From assembly GCF_010367455.1 (NCBI RefSeq), contig NZ_WRPR01000092.1:1-60802 (forward strand): DNA of 60,802 nt, given 5' to 3'. Of the stretch, positions 8,913 through 18,098 are shown in pieces. The notes under the pieces were generated by a model, which was not told the origin of the DNA, ran no database searches, and saw only the letters and a program-made list of their open reading frames with translations. Every line of letters starts with the position of its first letter. Position 1 is the stretch's first letter. The position numbers were made by a program, and so were the translations under genes. Source of the stretch: Candidatus Laterigemmans baculatus (GTDB taxonomy: Bacteria > Planctomycetota > Planctomycetia > Pirellulales > Pirellulaceae).

Positions 8913-9773
8913 TTACGACAGCGGAAACGTCCCGCTGAAGACTTCGGTGGCCGGTCCGGTCATGATCACGCTCGAGCCGGGGCCGGGCCAACGCAGGCGG
9001 AGGTCGCCGCCGCGGAGATGGTTGAGGATCTCCGCCTCGGTGCGACCGGTCAAAACTCCGGCAACACACACAGCCGAAGCCCCCGTGCCACAGGCCCAGG
9101 TCTCTCCCGAACCGCGTTCCCAAGTCCGCTGCCGGACTTCGTCGCGAGCGATCGTCTCTACAAACTCGACGTTCGTCCGCTTGGGAAACGCCGGGTGGTT
9201 CTCGATCAGCGGGCCGACGCGGAGCACGAGATCGTCGGTCGCTTCGGGGACGAAGATGACGCAGTGCGGATTGCCCATCGAGACGCAAGTCACCGCCAAC
9301 TCGACGCCCCCCACGGTGACGGGCAAATCGACGATGCTGTCCCCCGCAGCCAGCGTCGTGGGAACCTCCTCGGGTCGCAGCCGGGGCGGTCCCATGTCGA
9401 CCGTGGCCGTCACCGCTTTGCCCGCTTCGATCCCCAACTCGATCTCGAGCGGCCCGGCCCCCGTGTCGATCCGCAGCCGCGGCTGCTGGCAGATCCCGTG
9501 GTCGTAGACGTACTTGGCGACGCAGCGAATGCCGTTGCCGCACATCTCGCCTTCGCTGCCATCGGCGTTGAACATCCGCATCCGGGCCGCAGCCGTGTCG
9601 CTCGGCAAGATCAAAATCATCCCGTCCCCGCCGACCCCGAACCGGCGGTCGGAGATCCGACGCGCCAGGGCGGCTGGATCGGCCGGTTCGGGTTGGTCAA
9701 AACAGTTCACATACACGTAGTCGTTGCCGGCGCCGTGCATCTTGGTGAACCGGATCATCGCAGGTGCTGTCAT
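8913..9773 (-). CDS. dapF: Diaminopimelate epimerase
   Basis: 286 aa. Converts LL- to meso-diaminopimelate for lysine and peptidoglycan synthesis. Both catalytic cysteines are in place: MCGNGIRC (Cys78) and ACGTGASAVC (near 230). KMHGAGNDYVYV and FGVGGDGMIL at the N-terminus are family signatures. An intact DapF supports meso-DAP production, fitting the evidence that planctomycetes have peptidoglycan. It starts at the ATG at 9773 right after a short repeat array. Confidence 0.96.
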   Translation of the reverse strand: MTAPAMIRFTKMHGAGNDYVYVNCFDQPEPADPAALARRISDRRFGVGGDGMILILPSDTAAARMRMFNADGSEGEMCGNGIRCVAKYVYDHGICQQPRLRIDTGAGPLEIELGIEAGKAVTATVDMGPPRLRPEEVPTTLAAGDSIVDLPVTVGGVELAVTCVSMGNPHCVIFVPEATDDLVLRVGPLIENHPAFPKRTNVEFVETIARDEVRQRTWERGSGETWACGTGASAVCVAGVLTGRTEAEILNHLRGGDLRLRWPGPGSSVIMTGPATEVFSGTFPLS

Positions 9774-9775
9774 CG

Positions 9776-9855
9776 TTAGGCTTCAGGCGTTGGGCTTCAG
9801 GCTTCAGGCTTCAGGCTTCAGGCGTTAGGCACTAGGCGTTAGGCACTAGGCTTCA
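9776..9855 (+). repeat. GGCTTCA / GGCGTTA / GGCACTA short tandem array
   Basis: About ten head-to-tail copies of the 7-base unit AGGCTTC and variants (AGGCGTT, AGGCACT). The array fills the gap between dapF and the preceding small gene and contains that gene's stop codon. Confidence 0.85.
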
Positions 9856-10172
9856 AAGTCGAGATGGTTTCCCGCGCTCTCGCTCGGATCCTTGCCGCTG
9901 GAATCGCGGGCATGCTCGTCGCGGATATTTTCGTCGTGGGCATGCTCGTCGTGGGTGTCCGCTGCCTCGTCATTTGGCTGCTCGAGCAACTGCCGTCCAT
10001 CGGCGTCGCGGTCGTGCGATTTCTGTCCGGCCTCGATTTCCGCCACCTCGCGGATCGGGGGATCGACCGCAGCCTCAGCCGAGGGACTCCGCCGCTCGGC
10101 GTCGGTTGCATGAGCCTGCGCGCGGGCGGTGCCTGCGAGCGAAGCGATTCCGGAGGTTGGGAGGATATTCAT
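9846..10172 (-). CDS. Small acidic protein (planctomycete-type hypothetical)
   Basis: 108 aa beginning MNILPTSGIASLAGT, with a charged Asp/Glu/His-rich body, the motif DRDADGRQLLE in the middle and KDPSESAGNHLDFEA at the end. I recall small planctomycete proteins of similar plan (a DRDADGR core and a GxxLDL-type tail); this is memory, not a search. It starts 11 bases after the AsmA-like gene stop on the same strand, so it is probably co-transcribed. No signal peptide or membrane segment. An opposite-strand ORF of similar length exists and looks like a shadow. Function unknown. Confidence 0.6.
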   Translation of the reverse strand: MNILPTSGIASLAGTARAQAHATDAERRSPSAEAAVDPPIREVAEIEAGQKSHDRDADGRQLLEQPNDEAADTHDEHAHDENIRDEHARDSSGKDPSESAGNHLDFEA

Positions 10173-10183
10173 CGTGGCAAAGT

Positions 10184-13100
10184 TTAACGTTTCGCACCGA
10201 AGGGGAGTTCTCGACGGCTTGCCGAGCGAGGCGTCTCGCCGAGCTCCGCCGACCCTTGCTCACTCTGCCGATCCATCACCGGGAACATTCGCTCAAGCGT
10301 CTCGCCGACCGCATCGAGGGCCCTTCGCTCAATCTTTGGATCGGCCAGCGGGCCCAGAACATTGATCGTCCACAGCGTATATTTTTGGCTGCTCAGCGGT
10401 CGCACCAGTCGGCTCCAGACATTTTGGGGGCTGACGCGGGTGTTGAAGGTGAGATCCAGCTCGTGGCGGCTGTTGATCGTGCCCCCGCCTTGCAGAGCCA
10501 CCAGATCGCCCCAGAGTTGCAGTTCGTTGAACGTCAGCAGATCCCCATCGATCGTGAAGCTGGTCGTTCCATCGGTAAAGGCGACGTCCTCGGCCGGTGT
10601 CAGCCGCAATTGGTTGAAGAGGTGAACGATCAGCGGCAACTGGTACAGATTCGTGTGGCTGACCTCCGCCGTTCCGACGCCGCGGAGCAGGTTGGCCGCT
10701 CCCATGATCCCTTCCAGGTGCACCTCGCCGGCAAAAACGCCGCTCAACGAAGCGTGCGATTGATTCAAGTCGGCCAAGAGCTGAGCGACGTCGGCTTGGT
10801 CGAGGGTGATGTCGACGCCGAACTGACCGCTCGAGAGCGCCATTTCACCGCGCATCTCGAGCACTCCTCCGAAGATTCGCCCTCGGATGGGAATCGTCTG
10901 CGAAGGGTCCTCGACCGTGGGAATGCCCATCTGCAAGCGGGGTCCGCGAATCGAGAACGGTCCCTCGATCTCGGTCAGCTGCAGGTCGTAGACGTGCATC
11001 GAGTCGATTCGGATCGAACCGTCGGCGGTCGCTGTCTCAGCACCGGCCGAACCTCGCACGAGAATTTCGCCGCGGATATCGTGGACCGGGCCGGCATCGC
11101 CGATCCGATTGCCTTCGAGCTGCAACAGCACATCCCAGCTGAAGACGGGCTGCGGCAGCTCCGGCGAAGGAAGGATCAGCTGCGTGGTGCCGCGAAGGCT
11201 GACCGGTTCTCGCAGCTGCAGCTTGGCAAAGCTGCCGCGGATCTCGGCCGGGAGGGCTTCGATCAGCTCTGCATCGGGACGCAGCCGACTGCCGGTTAGC
11301 AAATTGAGGTCGAGCTGCCAGCGACCATCGTCGCGGCGGTGGCATTGCCCTTCAGCCGACAACCGCGATGGACCGTGGTAGCCGTCCAAATCGCGGATCG
11401 TGATCCGGTCGCCTTCGAGCCGCACGGTGCCGCGGGAAATGTTCAAGCGATACGGCAGCGTCACCGGCGTGACGCTGACGTCGCGGCGGGCCACGCCCGA
11501 ATTGCCGTACTGCTGGGCGACGACGGTCAGCCGTGGCGGGCCCGGCTGGGGGCCGTCGGCCAAGTTGACTTCCAGGTACTCGAGGACTCCCGAGGGGGCC
11601 AACGTGTCCCAGGTCTGGCGGGCCGCGAGGGGCAGGGCGGTTCGCAGCCCGTCGTCGAGCGGGATTCCGTAGCCGCGGAAAGTCAGGTCGAGCTTGCCGG
11701 TCAGCGCGGATGGGCTGCGAGAGGCTCGGCCTCCCGCGTAGGTCGCTTCGGGCGAGTACGTCGCGTCGGGCGAGTACGCTTGTGCGGACTGGTTCGTGGG
11801 CGCGGACGGGTTAGGTTCAGGGGGCGGCAACCAAACTCCCTCGCACTGAATCGACGCCCCGCCGTCATTTTGAGCTTGGAAGTGCGACAGCCGCACGCTC
11901 CGGTCGTCGACCGCGATCCTCCCGCGGACTTCGTACAACGGATAGGGGAATCCTTCGTAGCGGAGCCGCCCGCCGAGGATCTCCAAATCGAGCCGCTTGG
12001 TGGGTTGGCCGGTAGCGTCGCGTCCCAGGCGGGCGGCGAGCAGTTGGACCGAACCGCCGGGGGCGAGCGAGCGGACGAAGGTTTCGAGTTTGCCGGTGGG
12101 CTCGCCCCGCGGCGTCAGGGCCGAGAGCAATGTCTCGTCGATCGGTAGCGGGTTGTCCGCTTCGATCTCGATGAAGTGTTCGCTGCCCGAGTCCGGCGGA
12201 GTCAGTTGGAAGGCGCAGATCAGCTGGGCGTCGCCGGCGCGGCACGTCAGCCGCTCGGTCGTGGCGATGCGATTGCGGTAGCGGACGATCCCGTTGACTT
12301 CGCGGAGCGGGTAGGGGAATTGCTCGATCTCCAGCTCCAGCGAATGGCACTGGACCTCGGTATCGAAATTCCACCGCTGGCCATCGAACTGGACGTGACC
12401 GCGGACGTCGACGCGACCGTTCGGCTGCAGTCGCTCCCAAATCTCACGCCCTTCCTCCGGCAGCAGCGGCACGAGGCGGCGATCGAGCATCAGCTGGTCG
12501 GCGTCGACGCGGAGGGCCACGGGCGAAGGCCATGAGAGCCCCCGAACGACGCCACTGGTGTGGCACTCGGCACCGTCGATCGTGTAGCTCGCTCGCTCGA
12601 TTCGCACGCCGCGGGGATCGGCCGCGAGCACGCCGCGGATGCCTTCGATCGAGTGTGGCAGTTGGGGGTGCTGGAATCGACCGCTGTGAACCGTGCACCG
12701 CGTCACCCACTGCTGCAGCGGAGCCGCCGTGGTTCCGCCGATCCGCAGATCGAGATCGACGATCGCCGAGAGCCCCAGCACCGGGGCGAGCCGCTGGCGG
12801 AGCTCGGGCGGTAGGCGTGCGAACACGAGCCGGTCGAGCGTCAGCCGCTCGGCCACGACTTTGGCTGCCACTCCACCATCGGGGGCGATTGCGGCCGAGA
12901 CGCCAAAGGATTCGACAAACCCGCCACTCCCTTTGAGCGTGAGCTGTCGGCTGCCCGCCTCGCCCCCCACGGCCGGCTGACGAACGGCCACCGAAATCTC
13001 CTGCAATTCGCTCGCAGGAGTCTCGGCTCGCCAGTCGCGGCACAGACGAAAGCGGCTGTTCGAAGCCATCACCAAGGGACAACCGGGGCCCATCTCCGGC

Positions 13101-13684
13101 AGCGGCCAGAGTTTCTCGCTCGACCACCCGCCACCGGCTTCGGGCCACGCGTTCAGCTCGGCTCCGTCGATAATCACACGCCGCGCGAGCAGGGGAGCTT
13201 CCCCCTCGCCGAGTCGCTCGAGTCCCAGTTCGGTTTCGATCAGCAGCCGATCGATCTGCAACAGTGGCCGAGCGTCGGTCGGAAGCCGGGCGTCGCGAAT
13301 CACGATTCCCGTCAGGATCACGCCGACACTCGGTTCATACCGACCGCCAGCGATCGTCACACTCAAGCCGCGGTAGTGGTCCTGCAACGCCTTTAAGAAC
13401 GAGCGCCGGACCTGCTCGCCCACCGCATCGGGCAGCAGCAAGCGCCCGCACAGCAACAACAGCACGATGACCACGAGCGTCATCCCCCACCGCGACGCAG
13501 CTCCCGGACCCCGCGCACCTTTCGTGTCTCGCGCAGCTTTCGGGTCTCGCGCAGCTTTCGCCTCTCGCGCAGCCTTCGCGTCCTTCGCAGCCTCGGTCTT
13601 CCCGGGACTGCCGGGCGGCGGGCTGGGCGGTCCCGAAGTGGGTGGCGGCCCGTTCGATCGTCTCGTCGTTGCGTCGGCTTCCAT
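10184..13684 (-). CDS. AsmA-like (TamB/AsmA superfamily) envelope protein
   Basis: 1166 aa. An N-terminal cytoplasmic tail of about 65 residues carries AKAARE/PKAARD repeats. One membrane segment follows (about 67-86, TLVVIVLLLLCGRLLL), then a long beta-rich periplasmic region. The C-terminal part (ANLLRGVGTAEVSHTN, LPLIVHLFNQL, then a DGTTSFTIDGD stretch) matches the AsmA_2-type domain. AsmA-like proteins are thought to form hydrophobic grooves that move phospholipids between membranes. It lies 17 bases after a GT-C-type gene and before dapF and an acyltransferase, consistent with envelope lipid work. Confidence 0.8.
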   Translation of the reverse strand: MEADATTRRSNGPPPTSGPPSPPPGSPGKTEAAKDAKAAREAKAARDPKAARDTKGARGPGAASRWGMTLVVIVLLLLCGRLLLPDAVGEQVRRSFLKALQDHYRGLSVTIAGGRYEPSVGVILTGIVIRDARLPTDARPLLQIDRLLIETELGLERLGEGEAPLLARRVIIDGAELNAWPEAGGGWSSEKLWPLPEMGPGCPLVMASNSRFRLCRDWRAETPASELQEISVAVRQPAVGGEAGSRQLTLKGSGGFVESFGVSAAIAPDGGVAAKVVAERLTLDRLVFARLPPELRQRLAPVLGLSAIVDLDLRIGGTTAAPLQQWVTRCTVHSGRFQHPQLPHSIEGIRGVLAADPRGVRIERASYTIDGAECHTSGVVRGLSWPSPVALRVDADQLMLDRRLVPLLPEEGREIWERLQPNGRVDVRGHVQFDGQRWNFDTEVQCHSLELEIEQFPYPLREVNGIVRYRNRIATTERLTCRAGDAQLICAFQLTPPDSGSEHFIEIEADNPLPIDETLLSALTPRGEPTGKLETFVRSLAPGGSVQLLAARLGRDATGQPTKRLDLEILGGRLRYEGFPYPLYEVRGRIAVDDRSVRLSHFQAQNDGGASIQCEGVWLPPPEPNPSAPTNQSAQAYSPDATYSPEATYAGGRASRSPSALTGKLDLTFRGYGIPLDDGLRTALPLAARQTWDTLAPSGVLEYLEVNLADGPQPGPPRLTVVAQQYGNSGVARRDVSVTPVTLPYRLNISRGTVRLEGDRITIRDLDGYHGPSRLSAEGQCHRRDDGRWQLDLNLLTGSRLRPDAELIEALPAEIRGSFAKLQLREPVSLRGTTQLILPSPELPQPVFSWDVLLQLEGNRIGDAGPVHDIRGEILVRGSAGAETATADGSIRIDSMHVYDLQLTEIEGPFSIRGPRLQMGIPTVEDPSQTIPIRGRIFGGVLEMRGEMALSSGQFGVDITLDQADVAQLLADLNQSHASLSGVFAGEVHLEGIMGAANLLRGVGTAEVSHTNLYQLPLIVHLFNQLRLTPAEDVAFTDGTTSFTIDGDLLTFNELQLWGDLVALQGGGTINSRHELDLTFNTRVSPQNVWSRLVRPLSSQKYTLWTINVLGPLADPKIERRALDAVGETLERMFPVMDRQSEQGSAELGETPRSASRRELPFGAKR

Positions 13685-13701
13685 GCCTCAGAACGATGCT
13701 T

Positions 13702-15033
13702 TCAAACGGAGGAACTGGTGGTGGCTGTCGTGGGGGCGAGCCGTCGCCACCAGTGCATGTACTGAGGTGCCGCCAAGACGATCAGGGCGACCAGCGCGGG
13801 CTGGCGGTAACGGATCGAGCCGACGAACACGGCGTGCAACAAGGTGAAATACAACACCGGCACGACCAACGGAAAGAGCGGAGACCGCCAGAACCGCCGC
13901 CCGACGGCGTAGATCGCTCCGGGCACCGCGATCGCCAATGCTCCCAAGGCGAACGCCCACCGCACCACCGCGCCTCCGGGAAGCTCGGCCGCCGAGGGCC
14001 AGGGCCACCAGGTGCGGGCGATCTTCGCTCCCGCCAACCGCACCACCTCGCCGGGATGCTCCCTTGCCCAGGCGACCGCCGCCGCCGCCATTCGCTGGTT
14101 CAAGCGGTACTCGAAGTTGGCTCGCGGCCCTCCTCCCGCCGCCGCGTCTTCGCGACGGAGTTCGGCGGCAAACTCGCTGCTGAATTCCATTCCCGTGTCG
14201 CTCGCCCCGGTCGCTCCCGCATGCCATCCGTCATACAGGCTGGCGCCGACCTGAAGCGTCGTCGGAACGAACTGGCCGGTGACGCGGTAGTTGCGGACCC
14301 ACCAGGGCGCCATCGTCACCGCCATCGCCGTCCCAGCAACGATCGCCCAACCTAATTCTCGGCGGCGCTGCTCGGCCAACACCAAACGAAGCGCGAAATA
14401 GAACGGGAGAAATAGTAGCCAGCTGGGACGCGTCAGCACGGCGAGCCCCGAGAGGCAACCGGCCGCCCCGGCCAGCACGATTCCTCGCCCGCGGCGGCGA
14501 TCCGCCTCGGGATGGTGCTCGCTCTGCAACAGGGCAACCAGAGCTCCCAGCACCAGCAACATCAACGGAACGAACGGCGCTTCGCTGAGCAGCAACACGC
14601 TCATCGTCACTCCGCCAGGATAGAGCGCCGCAAGTGTGCCCGCGATGATCGCGGTCCCGCGGCCATCGAGCCACACCGACAAACCGATCACCAATCCCAC
14701 CGCTAACGTTCCCAACACGCAGCCGAGCAGCCGCGCCTTCCCCAGGCTGCGCGACCACAGCGGCTGCCGAGGATCGTCGGGCGCATGCAGCGGCGATAGC
14801 AACAAGGGATAGCCCGGTGCTCGAAAAACCGCCGCGTCCGGGCTTCCATACTGGTAGGGCAGTCCCGCCGCGAGCTGACCAGCCAACACCCAGTAGCCTT
14901 CGGAGTCGCCCATCCCAAAAGCTCGGTCCTGTCGGTCCAGCCGCGTCTGCCACCAGGAGGCCACGCCGATGCGGAGCCCCAGGGCTACGGCGAGCACCAG
15001 GAAAATCGAGATCCAAAAACGGCGATCCGACAT
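13702..15033 (-). CDS. GT-C membrane glycosyltransferase, GT39/PMT-like
   Basis: 443 aa, about ten hydrophobic segments. The N-terminal FRAPGYPLLLSPLHA and the early acidic loop (MGDSEGYW) match bacterial dolichyl-phosphate-mannose-mannosyltransferase-like enzymes, which take a sugar from a polyprenyl-phosphate carrier on the outer face of the membrane. The tail SIRYRQPALV in the last segment is also typical. It sits after another GT-C-like gene and a GT2 gene that could make the donor. Acceptor unknown. Confidence 0.78.
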   Translation of the reverse strand: MSDRRFWISIFLVLAVALGLRIGVASWWQTRLDRQDRAFGMGDSEGYWVLAGQLAAGLPYQYGSPDAAVFRAPGYPLLLSPLHAPDDPRQPLWSRSLGKARLLGCVLGTLAVGLVIGLSVWLDGRGTAIIAGTLAALYPGGVTMSVLLLSEAPFVPLMLLVLGALVALLQSEHHPEADRRRGRGIVLAGAAGCLSGLAVLTRPSWLLFLPFYFALRLVLAEQRRRELGWAIVAGTAMAVTMAPWWVRNYRVTGQFVPTTLQVGASLYDGWHAGATGASDTGMEFSSEFAAELRREDAAAGGGPRANFEYRLNQRMAAAAVAWAREHPGEVVRLAGAKIARTWWPWPSAAELPGGAVVRWAFALGALAIAVPGAIYAVGRRFWRSPLFPLVVPVLYFTLLHAVFVGSIRYRQPALVALIVLAAPQYMHWWRRLAPTTATTSSSV

Positions 15034-15111
15034 CGGAGGAATCTGCGTCGGGATTTTTTCGGAGGCGGGCCAAATTTTGCCGGGGGCAACTGGTCGATCC
15101 TAGCCGCCGCT

Positions 15112-17079
15112 TCAATCCGCAATCCAGCCCAGATAGTCCAGGTAGCGATAGATCCACGGGTGGGACCAGGGATTTTCGAGCGCGGCAAAGACCGAGAACG
15201 TGCTCCCGATCAGCAGGACCCCGCAGACCGCCCGTCCCCAGCGGCTTCGCTGCATTGCCGCAACAGCCGGAATTGCCAGCCACAACCAGAGTGGCACCAG
15301 CCACAGCAGCCAACGGAAAGCGACGCTGACCCCGCCGTAATTGCGGTCGATCAGCGGACGGGCCACGTAAAACGCCATGCAAACGAGCGTCACGGCCACG
15401 ATTCCGGCAGCCAACAAGCGTCGAAACAGCGGGTCCGGCTCCGCTTCGCCCCCCTCTTCGGACTCAGCTGCCTCGGTAGCTCGGCCAGTGCGTCCACCTC
15501 GCACGAGCCACAGCACGCTTCCGACGAGCGACAGCAGCCACAGCGGAGTCAGCGAAAACACTCCGTGGTGACCGCCGAGCATGTGAAACGCGTAGACGAC
15601 TCGCGAGGGCTCACCGCGATCGACGCCCGTGAGATTTTCGGCCGTCCAGTAGCTGCCCGGATAGTCATACCAGTCGTCCCACTCGCGGATGACAAAACGT
15701 GTCGCTCCCCCCGACCTTCCTCCGGCGTTTACGTCAGCCGCTCGTTCGATCGCCCACAGTTGATCGGTATCGCGGAAATGGGCTCGCCACCGGTCGGGGG
15801 TCCGCGAGGGCTCGACGGTGACAGGTCCTTCGGCAAATGCAGTCAAAGCGCGGCGAACGTCGGCGGGTCGGGGCCCACTCGACGGGGAAGCAGCCGTGGT
15901 GGCTTCAAAGGAGGCGACAGGGGCTCCCACGGTGCGGTGGGCATAGGCAGGGCGCCAGGTCGCGTGCGCGAGCCAATTGGTCCCAAAAAACGCAACGGCG
16001 ACCAACAACGCCCCGGGGGCGAATGCTGTCAAACCACGAATCCAATCGCGGCGGAGCGCCATCACGCTCCACACGGCCGCCATCGACAGCGCCGGCAACT
16101 CATTGGCTACGGCGAACGCGGCCGCCGCACCGGCCAAAAACATCCACCCCCAACCCGCCCGAGGCAGCCCCCGCGCCCCCAGCAGACTCTCCCAAAGCGT
16201 CCCCCACGAGCTCAGCCCCCTCTCCGCCCCGGAAGGGGTCGCCCCGGAAGGGGTCACAGCCCTTCCCGAAACACCCCCCTGGTGGGGCGACATTTCAGGG
16301 CTCTGCCTCCCTTTGGCCACCGAAGGGGTCACAGCCTTTTCCGGACCCCCTCCCTGGCGGGGCAATGTTCCAGGGCTCTGACCCCTTTCCAGCCCCCCCC
16401 GCCGGTGTAGGTTGACAAAGCACCAGAGGGCTACGGCGGTGGCCATGGCCGCGGGGAGGTGGTTGTTCAGAGTGATCGCAAAGGGCGTGACCAGCGTCCC
16501 GAATACCGTGCCGGCGGTCAGGAAGACTGCTCCCCATCCCCCAAAATGGCCCGTTCCGCAACGGCTTACTCCAAGGCGGCAGCGGAGGATCACCGACACG
16601 ACGCACCCGTAGAGCACCGCGAGCATCGGTAGATTGACCAGCGCCAAGACCCACCGCCCCACGAAGAACGGACGCTCCTCGAGCGTCGAACCGGTCGCCC
16701 CGCGGACGGCGGCGTAGACGCCGGCAATCATCGTGGGCAGTAGCGGCGGCTTGCTGCTGTAGTAATGTTGCCGGCCGTCGCGGCCTCGGTGGCGGACCAG
16801 ATCGATCGTCTGCCACGTGCGTCGCCCGGTGCCCGCGTCGCGAATCTCCAGCTGCCGATCGATCGCGTAAGTGCCGTCGTCGACTAACGCCGAAACCGTC
16901 GCCCAGCGGCTGCGATCGTTGGCTCCCAGAAAGGGCACTTCGCCGGTCGCGGAACGCACCACCGCGATCCGGGCGGCCACCATCGCCAGTCCCACACCGA
17001 CCAGCAGCCAGCAGATTCCCTGCGTCGCACCGCTTCGCTCCATCTCGGCTCCGCCCGCATCAGCGTCAGCCGACTGCAT
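15112..17079 (-). CDS. Large multi-pass membrane protein, probable GT-C glycosyltransferase
   Basis: 655 aa with about ten membrane segments. NDRSRWATVSALVDDGTY and YYSSKPPLLPTMIAG near the N-terminus resemble GT39-type proteins; no firm family is readable. The ATG at 17079 has GAGG eight bases upstream and overlaps the GT2 gene by 14 bases, so they are co-translated; an ATG at 17043 is the alternative. Residues about 229-288 are not membrane sequence but the translation of two copies of a dispersed nucleotide repeat (see separate entry). Confidence 0.68.
   Translation of the reverse strand: MQSADADAGGAEMERSGATQGICWLLVGVGLAMVAARIAVVRSATGEVPFLGANDRSRWATVSALVDDGTYAIDRQLEIRDAGTGRRTWQTIDLVRHRGRDGRQHYYSSKPPLLPTMIAGVYAAVRGATGSTLEERPFFVGRWVLALVNLPMLAVLYGCVVSVILRCRLGVSRCGTGHFGGWGAVFLTAGTVFGTLVTPFAITLNNHLPAAMATAVALWCFVNLHRRGGLERGQSPGTLPRQGGGPEKAVTPSVAKGRQSPEMSPHQGGVSGRAVTPSGATPSGAERGLSSWGTLWESLLGARGLPRAGWGWMFLAGAAAAFAVANELPALSMAAVWSVMALRRDWIRGLTAFAPGALLVAVAFFGTNWLAHATWRPAYAHRTVGAPVASFEATTAASPSSGPRPADVRRALTAFAEGPVTVEPSRTPDRWRAHFRDTDQLWAIERAADVNAGGRSGGATRFVIREWDDWYDYPGSYWTAENLTGVDRGEPSRVVYAFHMLGGHHGVFSLTPLWLLSLVGSVLWLVRGGRTGRATEAAESEEGGEAEPDPLFRRLLAAGIVAVTLVCMAFYVARPLIDRNYGGVSVAFRWLLWLVPLWLWLAIPAVAAMQRSRWGRAVCGVLLIGSTFSVFAALENPWSHPWIYRYLDYLGWIAD
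16215..16395 (-). repeat. Two ~86-bp repeat units inside a reading frame
   Basis: Two adjacent copies of a unit containing AGAGCCCTG, GCCCC(A/G)CCAGGG and GGCTGTGACCCCTTC. Both are read in frame in the 15112-17079 gene as QSPGTLPRQGGG...KAVTPS and QSPEMSPHQGGV...RAVTPS. The insertion adds about 60 residues in a loop between membrane segments without breaking the frame. Confidence 0.8.
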
Positions 17080-18061
17080 CGCATGCCTCGCCGACCGTCT
17101 CGGCGACCGAGTAGGGAACCGACCGCGGCCGGACCACCGCAGCGAGCATTTCGGCTAGTAACCCAGCGACCACCAGTTGAGCCCCAAACAGCAAGGCGAG
17201 AATGCAGTAATAGAAGATCGCTGTCTCGTGCAAATGCACGACCTCCCAACCTTCGACGATTCGCGACAAGCACCATCGAATGGTCAAATAAACCAGCCCC
17301 AGCCCGCCGGCGAGAAAGCTGATCAATCCAACCGATCCCATCAGGTGCAGCGGACGCTGCGCGTAGCCGGTCAAAAAGTAAATCGTCAGCAGATCGAGAA
17401 ACCCTTTCACCAATCGCCGAGCCCCGTACTTCGAATGCCCAAAGCGGCGGGGGTGATGCTGGATCGCAATCTCCCCCACTCGCCACCCACGGGCCGCCGC
17501 CAGCACGGGGACGAAACGATGCAGCTCTCCATAGAGCTTGACTTCGTCGAAAATCTCTCGCCGGTAAGCCTTGAAACCGCAATTGTGATCGTGGATCCGC
17601 ACCCCGGTCAGCCGTCCGACCATCCAGTTGAAGACGCGACTCGGACCGGTCTTATGCCACGGATCGTGCCGCACCCGTTTCCAGCCGCTGACCACATCCA
17701 GCCCTGAATCAAGCATCTCGAGGAACCGCGGAATTTCCTGCGGATCGTCCTGCAGATCGGCGTCCATCGTCATCACGATCGGCCGCTCCGCCGCATCAAA
17801 GCCCGCGGCCAACGCGGCGGCTTTGCCAAAGTTCCTCCGGAACCGAATCGCTCGGGTCCGCGGGACTTCGGCGGCCAAGCGGGCTTCGATCTCCCACGAT
17901 CCGTCAGTCGATCCGTCGTCGACAAAGATCACTTCCAGATCCAACTGGTGCGCCGCGGCCACCTCGGCGATCTGTTTGCGAAGTTCCTCTAGCGATTCCC
18001 GCTCGTTGAAAACCGGAATGACGATGGCAACTGGAGAACTGGCGGCGGGAACGAGCAGCAT
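17066..18061 (-). CDS. GT2 glycosyltransferase, polyprenyl-phosphate sugar synthase type
   Basis: 331 aa. A GT-A domain (IVIPVFNERESL, VIFVDDGSTDGS near residue 45-56, MTMDADLQDDP at 98-107) is followed by two C-terminal membrane segments (about 235-260 and 270-300), the DPM1/GtrB/ArnC plan. Such enzymes transfer a sugar from a nucleotide to polyprenyl phosphate on the inner face of the membrane. HNCGFKAYRRE is the usual acceptor-loop motif. Located between a flippase-like gene and two GT-C-like genes, a natural set for making, flipping and using the lipid-linked sugar. Confidence 0.88.
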   Translation of the reverse strand: MLLVPAASSPVAIVIPVFNERESLEELRKQIAEVAAAHQLDLEVIFVDDGSTDGSWEIEARLAAEVPRTRAIRFRRNFGKAAALAAGFDAAERPIVMTMDADLQDDPQEIPRFLEMLDSGLDVVSGWKRVRHDPWHKTGPSRVFNWMVGRLTGVRIHDHNCGFKAYRREIFDEVKLYGELHRFVPVLAAARGWRVGEIAIQHHPRRFGHSKYGARRLVKGFLDLLTIYFLTGYAQRPLHLMGSVGLISFLAGGLGLVYLTIRWCLSRIVEGWEVVHLHETAIFYYCILALLFGAQLVVAGLLAEMLAAVVRPRSVPYSVAETVGEACDAVG

Positions 18062-18098
18062 TGATCCAAGGGGGGGATCGGAGGGCAGGACTTTGCGG

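Noticed and set aside
9864-10187. 107-aa plus-strand frame with a hydrophobic stretch
   Set aside because: Opposite to the minus-strand small gene, which fits the operon direction and carries a recognisable motif.
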